Position numbers and translations under genes: made by a program. The notes beneath the pieces were generated by a model. The model was not told where the DNA came from. It was given only the letters and a program-made list of their open reading frames with translations, and did not search any database. Positions 35,230 through 42,602 of a stretch of DNA of 64,000 nt are shown one piece after another. The stretch lies in the NCBI RefSeq assembly GCF_036059255.1, contig NZ_CP107947.1, positions 6,448,001 to 6,512,000 of the forward strand, written 5' to 3'. The DNA is from Micromonospora sp. NBC_00389 (lineage in GTDB: Bacteria; Actinomycetota; Actinomycetes; Mycobacteriales; Micromonosporaceae). Position 1 is the first letter of the stretch; each line of letters begins with the position of its first letter.

Positions 35230-36252
35230 TCAGTGGTGGCGGGGTGGTGCGGCGCTGTCGCGGAGGACGAGTTCGGTGGCGAGTTCGAGGCGCTGGATCT
35301 CGGTCTTCTCGCCGCCGGCGAGCCGCAGCACGGTGCGTGCGGCCAGCATGCCCATCTCGGCCAGCGGTTGGCGGACGGTGGTGAGCGGCGGGGAGCACCA
35401 CCGGACCTCCGGCAGGTCGTCGAAGCCGACCACGCTGATGTCGTCGGGCACCCGGAGGCCGCGTTTGCGGACGGCCTCGTAGACCCCGAGTGCCATCTGG
35501 TCGCTGGAGGCGAAGATGGCGGTGGGCGGCTCGGGCAGGGCCAGCAACTGCGCACCGGCCGTGTAGCCGGCCTCGTGGTAGAAGTTGCCGGCGCGGATGA
35601 GGGAGTCGTCCACCGGGATTCCGGCCGCGCCGAGGGCGGCCCGGTAGCCGTCCAGCCGCGCCCGGCTGCACGTCAGGTGCGGTGGCCCGGCGATGAAACC
35701 GATGCGGCGGTGGCCGAGGCCGAGCAGGTACTGGTTGGCGCTCAGGCTGCCCGCCCAGTTGGTGGCGCCGATCGTGGGTGACTCCTGCGGATCGACCCCG
35801 GCGGGGTCGATGATGACCACCGGGAGGCGGAGCCGGCGCAGCTCTGCCTGGAGGGGCGGGTTCACCATCGAGGTCACGAAGATGACGCCCGAGGAGGTGC
35901 GGGTACGCATGTTGTCGAGCCACTGTTTGGCCGAGGAGATGCGCCAGTGGATGGCCGAGACGACGGTGCCGACGCCGCTGCTAAGCGCGACGTCCTCCAC
36001 CCCACGGATGATCTCCACAGCCCACGGGCTGTCCAGGTCGTTGAAGACCAGGTCGATGAGGGCCGCGGCATTACGGCGGCCCGCCGAACGGCGGCGGTAA
36101 CCGTACCGGTTGAGCAGTTCTTCGACCCGTTCCCGGGTCTGCGGGCTGACGTCGGAACGGCCGTTGACGACCCGGGAGACCGTGGGCACGGAGACGCCGG
36201 CCAGCCGCGCGATCATCGCGATGGTGACGTTTCGGGCGTTGTCGGAGGCCAC
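35230..36252 (-). CDS. LacI-family transcriptional repressor
   Basis: 340 residues from GTG 36252. The N-terminal DNA-binding domain has TIAMIARLAGVSVPTVSRVV (helix-turn-helix) and the hinge helix near RVEELLNRYGY. The rest is the two-lobed sugar-binding domain with AIFASSDQMALGVYEA and ISVVGFDDLPEVRW. It probably responds to a sugar and represses carbohydrate genes. The secreted glycosidase about 1.4 kb away is a possible target, but no shared operator was identified. Likely autoregulated at repeats upstream. Confidence 0.9.
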   Translation of the reverse strand: MASDNARNVTIAMIARLAGVSVPTVSRVVNGRSDVSPQTRERVEELLNRYGYRRRSAGRRNAAALIDLVFNDLDSPWAVEIIRGVEDVALSSGVGTVVSAIHWRISSAKQWLDNMRTRTSSGVIFVTSMVNPPLQAELRRLRLPVVIIDPAGVDPQESPTIGATNWAGSLSANQYLLGLGHRRIGFIAGPPHLTCSRARLDGYRAALGAAGIPVDDSLIRAGNFYHEAGYTAGAQLLALPEPPTAIFASSDQMALGVYEAVRKRGLRVPDDISVVGFDDLPEVRWCSPPLTTVRQPLAEMGMLAARTVLRLAGGEKTEIQRLELATELVLRDSAAPPRHH

Positions 36253-36300
36253 GGTCCGTCCCTTCGTCTGGTTGGCAGCCTGTGGTCGGCTCGGTCACTC

Positions 36301-36332
36301 CCGGAACTTTCGGTTTCCTGCCGGAATTACCG
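36301..36332. promoter_or_regulatory. Repeated near-palindromic motif before the LacI gene
   Basis: CCGGAACTTTCGG (36301-36313) and CCGGAATTACCG (36321-36332) are similar near-palindromes 20 bases apart, about 50-80 bases upstream of the LacI start. They are candidate autoregulatory operators. The similarity is modest. Confidence 0.35.
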
Positions 36333-36485
36333 ATCGATGGCCGGACGCTACGAGCCGTTTGCACGCTGGTCAAGGTCTCGGGCCCTATTGCGAAAGACCG
36401 GCCGACGTACGCAGGGTTGGCGACGGTGCGGGTACCCAGGTTTCCGGAAGTTCCAGCCGCCGGACGGCGACTGCGACGGCCCTCG

Positions 36486-36491
36486 TAGGGT
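36486..36491 (+). promoter_or_regulatory. -10 box of a leaderless promoter (PIG-L gene)
   Basis: TAGGGT is followed by six bases and then the ATG at 36498. This spacing puts the transcription start on the start codon. No ribosome site is present. Confidence 0.6.
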
Positions 36492-36497
36492 GAGGGC

Positions 36498-37328
36498 ATG
36501 GCTGAGCGATCTCTGACCCTGATGGCGGTACACGCCCACCCCGACGACGAGGCGACGAGCACCGGTGGCATCCTTGCCCGCTACGCGGCGGAGGGGATCA
36601 CGACAGTGCTTGTGACCTGCACCGACGGGCGATGCGGCGACGGCCCCGGTGGGGTCAAGCCCGGCGACCCGGGGCACGATCCGGCCGCCGTCGTGGCGAT
36701 GCGCTCGGCCGAGCTGGAGGTGAGCTGCGCGGCGTTGAAGGTCACCCACCTGGAAACGCTCGGCTATGCCGATTCGGGGATGATGGGCTGGTCGAACAAC
36801 GACCAGCCGGGCTCATTCTGGACGACGCCCGTGGACGAGGCGGCGGACCGGCTGGCGGACCTGATCCGGCAGTACCGACCGGACGTCGTCGTCACCTATG
36901 ACGAGAACGGCTTCTACGGCCACCCGGACCACATCCAGGCCCACCGGATCACCATGGCCGCTGTCGCGAAGACGGACATCCCCGCGAAGGTCTACTGGAC
37001 CACCGTGCCGCGCACGATGTTCGCGGAGTTCGGCCGGATCATGCAGGAACTCGGCGTCGAGTGGGCCGATCCGGACGCAGCGGACGAGCCGGGGCCGCAG
37101 CTCGGCCTGCCCGACGACGAGATCGACACCTGGGTGGACACGAGCAGCTACGGCTCGCAGAAGTTCGACGCGTTGGCCGCGCACGCCAGCCAGACCGAGA
37201 ACATCTTCTTCCTGCAACTGGGCCGGGAGCGGTTCACCGAACTGATGGGCGTCGAGACCTTCGTCCGCGTCCAGGACACCACTGGCGCGCCGCTACCCGA
37301 GGACGACCTCTTCGCCGGACTGCGCTGA
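36498..37328 (+). CDS. PIG-L family deacetylase (mycothiol-type LmbE enzyme)
   Basis: 276 residues of the LmbE/PIG-L family. The zinc site is formed by AHPDDE (about 13-18, with His and Asp ligands/base) and a downstream HPDH in GFYGHPDHIQAH. These enzymes remove acetyl or similar groups from sugar amides. Relatives include MshB (mycothiol synthesis) and Mca (mycothiol-conjugate amidase), both usual in actinobacteria. The sequence is not close enough to either by eye to name it. Single gene, apparently leaderless. Confidence 0.88.
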   Translation: MAERSLTLMAVHAHPDDEATSTGGILARYAAEGITTVLVTCTDGRCGDGPGGVKPGDPGHDPAAVVAMRSAELEVSCAALKVTHLETLGYADSGMMGWSNNDQPGSFWTTPVDEAADRLADLIRQYRPDVVVTYDENGFYGHPDHIQAHRITMAAVAKTDIPAKVYWTTVPRTMFAEFGRIMQELGVEWADPDAADEPGPQLGLPDDEIDTWVDTSSYGSQKFDALAAHASQTENIFFLQLGRERFTELMGVETFVRVQDTTGAPLPEDDLFAGLR

Positions 37329-37339
37329 CCGGGCAGGTG

Positions 37340-37591
37340 CTACTCGTCGCCCGCTCGATGACCCACCTCGGTGGCCACCACGCCGTTTGCCGTCTCGCCG
37401 CGTAGGTCACGCCTACGGAGTACGTCACCCAACGCTCGAAGGAAGAACCACAGCACGCCGACGAGAACCGGGACGACCGTCCATGAGCGCCAGCTACCCT
37501 CGGCCAGGATGTCGGGGGTACGGATGCCGGAACAGAGGACCATCAGACCCGCGACGAACAGCTTGCCCCACGAAGCGCCAGACCTCACCAT
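37340..37591 (-). CDS. Small two-helix membrane protein
   Basis: 83 residues. ATG 37591 has GGAGG four bases upstream. Two hydrophobic helices (FVAGLMVLCSGI and WTVVPVLVGVLWFFLRALG) are followed by a charged tail. It converges on the PIG-L gene with only 11 bases between stops. No family recognised. Confidence 0.6.
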   Translation of the reverse strand: MVRSGASWGKLFVAGLMVLCSGIRTPDILAEGSWRSWTVVPVLVGVLWFFLRALGDVLRRRDLRGETANGVVATEVGHRAGDE

Positions 37592-37705
37592 GCCACCTCC
37601 ACATCCAGAGCCAGCCTGTCAAGGAAGCGGCCGGCCGTCACCACGACCGACCCGGCCCCGACCTGCGTGCCTCATTGACGGCGCGAACGAGAAGACCCTG
37701 GCTTT

Positions 37706-37711
37706 TAGCAT
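37706..37711 (+). promoter_or_regulatory. -10 box of a leaderless promoter (VOC gene)
   Basis: TAGCAT, six bases, then ATG 37718: the same geometry as at 36486. Confidence 0.5.
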
Positions 37712-37717
37712 GACCCC

Positions 37718-38071
37718 ATGACCATAGATCTCTTCGCGGGCATACCCGTCCGCGACTACACGACGGCAGCGGCCTGGTACGAGCAACTCCTCGGCGCCCC
37801 GCCGTCGTTCCTGCCCAACGACACCGAGGCGGTATGGGAACTGGCCGACCATCGGTACGTGTTCATCGAGGTACGGCCCGAGCATGCCGGGCACGCCATG
37901 AACACCGTCTTCGTCAGTGACTTCGACGCCCGCCTCGCCCAGATCGCCGAACGCGGCCTGGAGCCGGCCGAACGCGAGACCTACGGCAACGGCGTTCGCA
38001 AGGCCACCTTCCGCGACCCGGACGGCAACGAGATCGGCCTCGGCGGCGCGCCGACCGCCGCCACCGTTTGA
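37718..38071 (+). CDS. VOC-superfamily (glyoxalase/bleomycin-resistance fold) protein
   Basis: 117 residues forming one VOC domain with the paired beta-alpha-beta-beta-beta units: IPVRDYTTAAAWYEQLLG at the start and RKATFRDPDGNEIGLGG at the end, where the FxDPDGNxIxL motif carries a metal-ligand glutamate. Members are small dioxygenases, isomerases or resistance proteins; the substrate is unknown. Monocistronic. Confidence 0.85.
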   Translation: MTIDLFAGIPVRDYTTAAAWYEQLLGAPPSFLPNDTEAVWELADHRYVFIEVRPEHAGHAMNTVFVSDFDARLAQIAERGLEPAERETYGNGVRKATFRDPDGNEIGLGGAPTAATV

Positions 38072-38193
38072 CACCGAATAGACGTGCTGCTATCTGTTAA
38101 CGCGCACGTGGCTCCTCGCGACAACCGACGGTTGGATGTGTGAATCACATCAGCCACGCCGGCGTGTGATCAAACAACCGATCCACGGCGAGC

Positions 38194-38222
38194 CACAACG
38201 ATCAGTTGTGCGCGCCTAAGGT
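38194..38222 (+). promoter_or_regulatory. LysR autoregulatory palindrome and -10 box
   Basis: CACAAC-GATCA-GTTGTG (38194-38210) is a perfect 17-base palindrome of the size expected for a LysR site. TAAGGT (38217-38222) follows, with six bases to the GTG start at 38229, giving a leaderless promoter next to the operator. Confidence 0.6.
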
Positions 38223-38228
38223 GAACCA

Positions 38229-39215
38229 GTGGACACCGAGGCATTGCGATCGTTCGTCCGGGCGGCCGAGCTCGGACAGGTGCAACATGCGGCCGATGAG
38301 CTGGGCGTGACGCAGCAGGCAGTCTCCAAGCGGATCGCCGCCCTGGAACGCGAGCTGGAAGTCCGTCTGTTCAAACGTACGGCCCGAGGAGTTGAGCTGA
38401 CGCTCGATGGTCAGGCATTTCTCCCCCACGCGCGGAGCATCGTCGCGGGTGTCGAGCGCGCCATCACCGCGGTCAGGCCGGGCTTCCGGGCCCTTCGGAT
38501 CGACGTTCTCGGCCTGCGAAGCGCGCAGGCCGTTGTTCTGCACGACTATTGGCGGTCGCATCCCGAAACCAACCTCGACGTGGTGACCCTCCGGGTCAAC
38601 GACCCACGCGTGGCCGTCGCCGCCGTCGAAGCGGGCGATATCGACGCCTCGTTCCGTACCGTCACTGCCCCGGACACGCTGCCATCCGACGTGCAAATGA
38701 TTCACGCGTTCGACTCTCCGCTGGAGCTTCTCGTCGGCCCGAGACATCCGCTCGCCTCCGCGCGCAGACTGACGCCACCGCAGTTGCGTAAGCACCGGAT
38801 ATGGGTGCCGGGTATCGCGCCCCGAAGCGAATGGGCAGATTTCTACGATCAGCTCGCCACCGAATTCGACCTACGCATCGATGCGGCAGGCCCGCACTTT
38901 GGAGACGAAGTACTCCTGGACACCCTCGCGGACTCCGCGGACGTGGCCACCCTCGTTGGGGCACGCGACCGGTACATCTGGCCGACGAACTACGACCTAC
39001 GCCGCATCCCTATCGTGAATCCGACCCTCGCATACCCACTCTCTCTCGTCCTGCCCAGAACGAACCCCCATCCAGGACTCCGGGCAATCATCACCCACCT
39101 CGGAAGCCTGCCAAGGCTCCCTGAGACGGTCTGGCTCCCGTCCTGGGCAACGACGCCACGGCGCGGCGACAGCGACATCGCAAATGCTCGCAGGTCCCAG
39201 CCCCGACAAGGGTGA
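38229..39215 (+). CDS. LysR-family transcriptional regulator
   Basis: 328 residues. The winged helix-turn-helix is at the N-terminus (MDTEALRSFVRAAELGQVQHAADELGVTQQAVSKRIAALE in sequence order, residues 1-40), followed by the two-lobed co-inducer domain (about 90-300). No divergent target gene lies immediately upstream; the VOC gene ends about 160 bases away on the same strand. The next gene, an acetyltransferase 81 bases downstream, may be in the same transcript. GTG start, no ribosome site. Effector unknown. Confidence 0.88.
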   Translation: MDTEALRSFVRAAELGQVQHAADELGVTQQAVSKRIAALERELEVRLFKRTARGVELTLDGQAFLPHARSIVAGVERAITAVRPGFRALRIDVLGLRSAQAVVLHDYWRSHPETNLDVVTLRVNDPRVAVAAVEAGDIDASFRTVTAPDTLPSDVQMIHAFDSPLELLVGPRHPLASARRLTPPQLRKHRIWVPGIAPRSEWADFYDQLATEFDLRIDAAGPHFGDEVLLDTLADSADVATLVGARDRYIWPTNYDLRRIPIVNPTLAYPLSLVLPRTNPHPGLRAIITHLGSLPRLPETVWLPSWATTPRRGDSDIANARRSQPRQG

Positions 39216-39296
39216 CTCGGCCGGCTGCCGATAGCAGCCTCCAGCAGCGCCTAGTGAGTCTTATCCAGTCACCGGTACACCAGAAAGGATCGTGGC

Positions 39297-39839
39297 ATGT
39301 CCAGCGACCGTCTCATGCGCATCCACAGCGCCGGGTTCCAGGCCATGGCCGAGAGGGTCCTGCGGGTCACCGAGCTCACCTCCCGCCTGAACGTCCTGCC
39401 CTTCGAGGACGAAGCGGGCAAGGCGGAACTGTTCGAACAGATCCTCGGCAGGCCGCTGTCGACGAGAGTCACGATCTATCCGCCCTTCTACACGGACCAC
39501 GGCCTTCACTTGGACCTCGCGGAGCGCGTGTTCATCAACCAGAACTGCACGTTCCTGGACTACGCCGGCATCAGGCTCGGCGAGCGCGTGATGGTCGGGC
39601 CGAAGGCCACATTCATCACCGTCGGTCACCCGGTCGATCCTGAGGAGCGACGGGGGTGGCTGAGCGGCGCGCCCATCGATGTGGCAGAGAACGTGTGGAT
39701 CGGCGCCGGTGCCACGATCCTTCCTGGCGTCAGCATTGGCCGTGATGCCGTGGTCGCCGCTGGCGCGGTCGTGACCGATGACGTTCCGCCGGCAAGCCTG
39801 GTGACCGGCAATAAGGCAACCGTGCACCGACGGTGGTGA
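39297..39839 (+). CDS. Hexapeptide-repeat O-acetyltransferase (maltose/nodulation acetyltransferase type)
   Basis: 180 residues. The N-terminal helical cap (about 1-60) is followed by the left-handed beta-helix with hexapeptide repeats, including VFINQNCTFLDYAGI, then VGHPVDPEERR and GAPIDVAENVWIGAGATILPGVSIG. The active-site histidine is in ITVGHP. Family enzymes transfer acetyl from acetyl-CoA to a sugar or chloramphenicol-like acceptor. ATG 39297 has AGAAAGGA ten bases upstream. Confidence 0.9.
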   Translation: MSSDRLMRIHSAGFQAMAERVLRVTELTSRLNVLPFEDEAGKAELFEQILGRPLSTRVTIYPPFYTDHGLHLDLAERVFINQNCTFLDYAGIRLGERVMVGPKATFITVGHPVDPEERRGWLSGAPIDVAENVWIGAGATILPGVSIGRDAVVAAGAVVTDDVPPASLVTGNKATVHRRW

Positions 39840-39884
39840 CGACCTCTCCGAGGCCACACAACGGCTAGGGTCCGCCAGGGCTGC

Positions 39885-40493
39885 TCAGTGGACGACGGCG
39901 GGCGCCGTGGCCTGCTCGACCTGCTGCCGCAGGGTCGGTAGGGCCGGCGCCAACGCCACGAGCATGCACAGACCACTGAGCGGGAGGAGGTCAAGGGTGG
40001 CTACCGGCAGGACGATCCCGACGAACAGCAGTGGCGCACTCCACCACCGCAGCCGCCGCTTGGCGGCCAGCATGCCCGCAAGGATGACCAGGCCGAGGAA
40101 GAAGAACTGGGGTACGACGTCGTAGAAGGCCACCTCGACCCCAGGAATGTCCTTGAAGTCCGCGGCGAGCGCCGACATCTCCGCCCGGTCCGCGGCCATC
40201 AGCCCTTCCACGATGTCGGCGCCGAACTGCACCATCGTGGCGGCGAGCCCGACCAGCGTCAGGACGACCACCCCGCTTCGCCAAGGGCTGCGCGGCAGCA
40301 GGCGGGAGAGCGCGAGGACAGCCGGGACGAAGAACACCATGCCCGCGAGGCCGAGCAGATGCGCGGCCTGCCAGTCGAACCCCGGGCCGTACACCCCGTC
40401 GGACCTTCCCCACAGTCGTACCAGTCCGTAGGCGGCGATACACACGGGTCCAGCGATCACAAAGAATGCAGCGCGTCTCATGCCGGGAATCAT
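39885..40493 (-). CDS. Six-helix membrane protein of unknown function
   Basis: 202 residues with about six transmembrane segments (near 7-27, 45-65, 73-95, 128-148, 152-170, 172-190). A soluble loop between helices 3 and 4 carries MAADRAEMSALAADFKDIPG. The fold resembles DUF998/DUF4386-type membrane proteins, but the family is not certain. ATG 40493 or 40481. Confidence 0.65.
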   Translation of the reverse strand: MIPGMRRAAFFVIAGPVCIAAYGLVRLWGRSDGVYGPGFDWQAAHLLGLAGMVFFVPAVLALSRLLPRSPWRSGVVVLTLVGLAATMVQFGADIVEGLMAADRAEMSALAADFKDIPGVEVAFYDVVPQFFFLGLVILAGMLAAKRRLRWWSAPLLFVGIVLPVATLDLLPLSGLCMLVALAPALPTLRQQVEQATAPAVVH

Positions 40494-40613
40494 CTGCCCG
40501 CCGAGGCCGCACCAGCCTCCGGGCAGAGCCCCGGTACGGCCCTTGATTCTGTCTCAGGTCTTCCACTGAGCGACCCTGAACAGGACCCGACCCGGTACCC
40601 GGACAAGCGGCGC

Positions 40614-40652
40614 TCAGCGCCGGTTGAGTTCCGCCTGAAGCCGCTGGTTGAC
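40614..40652 (-). pseudogene. Displaced C-terminal tail of the interrupted DUF5872 gene
   Basis: Directly beyond the right end of the tnpB element the minus strand reads VNQRLQAELNRR and a stop. This helical tail is what the DUF5872 gene on the other side of the element lacks. Confidence 0.5.
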
Positions 40653-40850
40653 ATCCTCCACCGCCCTGAAGGGCGGGGATTCCCTCGGTCACCCGGGGGG
40701 GGTTCCTGTTTCACCGGGCCGCGCCTTCACCGCTTGCGCGGGTCGGGTCTTATCGTCCCTCCACAGGCGTTTCACCTCTCCGCCAGCCCGGCGGCGAGGA
40801 TGTTGCGGGCGGCGTTGACGTCCCGGTCGTGCACGGCATCACAGCCGGGA
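40647..40850 (-). ncRNA. Predicted omega (reRNA) guide scaffold of the TnpB element
   Basis: In tnpB elements the guide RNA covers the 3' end of tnpB and the right end of the element, with the guide taken from the flanking DNA. Here the right end has a hairpin, CCGCCC-TTCA-GGGCGG (about 40661-40676), then GAGGATGTCAA. The 5' limit is not visible; the guide would begin just left of about 40647. Confidence 0.35.
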
Positions 40851-41893
40851 CACGTCCAGACGCGGACGCCGAGAGTCATGGCGGTGTTGATCCGCCCGCA
40901 CGCCGAACAGGTCTTCGTGCTCGGGTGCCAGCGGTCGACGGCGATAACGGTCCGCCCGTACCAGGCGGCCTTGTACTCGATCATGCTGCGCAGGTGTGTC
41001 CACGCCGCGTCGGAGATGGCGCGGGCCAGGCTGTGGTTGCGCAGCATGGTGCGCACACTGAGATCCTCGATCACGACCGTTTGATTCTCACGGACGAGTC
41101 GAGTCGACAACTTGTGCAGGTGATCCCGCCGCCGGTCGGCGATGCGGGCATGGATGCGGGCCACCGCAAGCCGGGCTTTGGCCCGGTTCTTGGTGTCCTT
41201 GCCCTTACGGGACAGGTCGCGCTGCGCCTTGGCCAGCTTGCGCCGGTCAGCGCGCTCGTGCCGAGGGTTGGTGACCTTCTCCCCGGTGGACAGAGTCAGC
41301 AGACTGGTGATGCCCGCGTCTATCCCCACCGCAGCGCCCACCGGCGGCAGGACCGCGACGGACGGGTCTTCCACCAGCAGGGACACGAACCAGCGGCCGG
41401 CCGCGTCACGGGACACCGTAACCGTGGACGGTTGCGCGCCCTCGGGCAGAGGCCGGGACCACACGATGGTCAGCGGCGCGTCCATCTTGGCCAGGGTGAG
41501 CTGCCCGTCACGCCAGCGGAACGCCGAGCGGGTGTACTCCGCCGACGCCCGAGACTTCCGCTTGGCCTTGAAACGCGGGTACCGCGACCGCTTACCCCAA
41601 AAAGCCGCGAACCCGGCTTGCAGGTGCCGCAGCGCCTGCTGCAACGGCACCGAGCTGACCTCGGTGAGGTAGGCCAGCTCCTCGGTGCGCTTCCACTCGG
41701 TCAACCACGCCGACGACTGCACATAGGTGCTGCGCTGCCGGTCAACCGCCCACGCACGGGTGCGCGCATCCAAGGCCAGGTTGTAGACCTTGCGCACACA
41801 CCCGAAGGTGCGGTTGAGCTGATCGGCCTGCCCTGGGGTCGGATAGAAGCGGTACTTGTACGCCCGCTTCACCACCTCACCCATACCTCGCAT
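40772..41893 (-). CDS. tnpB: RNA-guided endonuclease TnpB (IS605 OrfB family)
   Basis: 373 residues, apparently intact. The N-terminal helix-turn-helix/wedge part begins KRAYKYRFYPTPGQ. The RuvC nuclease has all three acidic residues: D192 (GIDAGI), E276 (VIEDLS) and D358 (DRDVNAARN). The zinc ribbon has C329, C332, C348 and C351 (TCSACGR, TCPGC). TnpB cuts DNA next to a short motif under guidance of an RNA from the element's right end, helping the element persist. Start ATG 41893 or 41884. No tnpA is present. Confidence 0.93.
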   Translation of the reverse strand: MRGMGEVVKRAYKYRFYPTPGQADQLNRTFGCVRKVYNLALDARTRAWAVDRQRSTYVQSSAWLTEWKRTEELAYLTEVSSVPLQQALRHLQAGFAAFWGKRSRYPRFKAKRKSRASAEYTRSAFRWRDGQLTLAKMDAPLTIVWSRPLPEGAQPSTVTVSRDAAGRWFVSLLVEDPSVAVLPPVGAAVGIDAGITSLLTLSTGEKVTNPRHERADRRKLAKAQRDLSRKGKDTKNRAKARLAVARIHARIADRRRDHLHKLSTRLVRENQTVVIEDLSVRTMLRNHSLARAISDAAWTHLRSMIEYKAAWYGRTVIAVDRWHPSTKTCSACGRINTAMTLGVRVWTCPGCDAVHDRDVNAARNILAAGLAER

Positions 41894-41915
41894 TTTACCA
41901 GTAGTTCATGTACGT

Positions 41916-42503
41916 CTATCCCTGAGGGGAGGGAGCGGCGTTTCCTCCCCCGCCTGAAGGCAGGGGTATCCACGCCGCGACACCGATGAGCGTCTTGCGA
42001 GCCTTGCCGGCGTGCTCGTTGCGCAGGGCAGCCTTGAGCTGTCGAGTGTCGAGGCCACGGACGAGTTTGGCCGCCTCGACGACCGGTAGCTCCGACAGCC
42101 GTCCGGTCGACGTGGCATCCCTGCGCGCCCGCTTGGCCGGCCCGGTGTTCGCGACGTACTGCTTGCCGGATCGCGACGCCTCGCGCTTCATGGTGTCGGT
42201 CGCGCGCTTCTGGTCATCCGACAGCTGCTCCCAGGCACGCTTGGGCAGGTACCGACTCGTCGTGCCGCCGCGACGTGCTCGGGTGTCGCCCTGTCTGGTC
42301 TGCCAGTTCTCGTGTCCCCACCGCTGCAGGGACTTCTGCCGCTCGTCCTTGGGGCCCTCGAATCCCCCGCCGCGCCTCTTGTACTCCTGCGTGAGCAGCT
42401 GCGACTTACGTGCCGACCACTGTCCCTGCCTGCCGCCCTTGTCGGAAGCCTTGATCTCTTCCTTGATCTGCTCTCTGAGTTCGGGCTTCGTGTAGCGCGC
42501 CAT
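41916..42503 (-). pseudogene. DUF5872-type gene with 3' end replaced by the tnpB element
   Basis: 195 codons. The first 175 are a normal actinobacterial DUF5872-like protein (MARYTKPELREQIKEEIKAS, then GQWSARKSQLLTQEYKRRGGG), basic and probably nucleic-acid binding. From about residue 177 (after KARKTLI) the frame runs into the left end of the tnpB element and adds about 18 foreign residues (VAAWIPLPSGGGG). The original tail appears on the other side at 40614-40652. The protein may still work, since the changed part is short. Confidence 0.75.
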
Positions 42504-42602
42504 GAACGGCAGCTACCCGGGGACCGCACCGCCTATGCCTCCCGCGCGCCGGGCTTGACCTCAACCTCACACGAGGTTCTAGCCTGCTCGCGGAGGTACG
42601 GC

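Larger units (their letters stand above)
40647..41975 (-). mobile_element. tnpB-only IS200/IS605-type element
   Basis: The element is bounded by similar hairpin ends: CCGCCCTTCAGGGCGG at the right (about 40661) and CCCCCGCCTGAAGGCAGGGG at the left (about 41948-41967). It carries one gene, tnpB, and no tnpA transposase, so it depends on a helper for movement. It sits inside the 3' end of a DUF5872 gene. Boundaries are accurate to about ten bases. Confidence 0.75.

Noticed and set aside
36498..37328. Naming the PIG-L gene mca or mshB
   Set aside because: The motif pattern is shared by both and by other family members; no mycothiol gene neighbours decide it.
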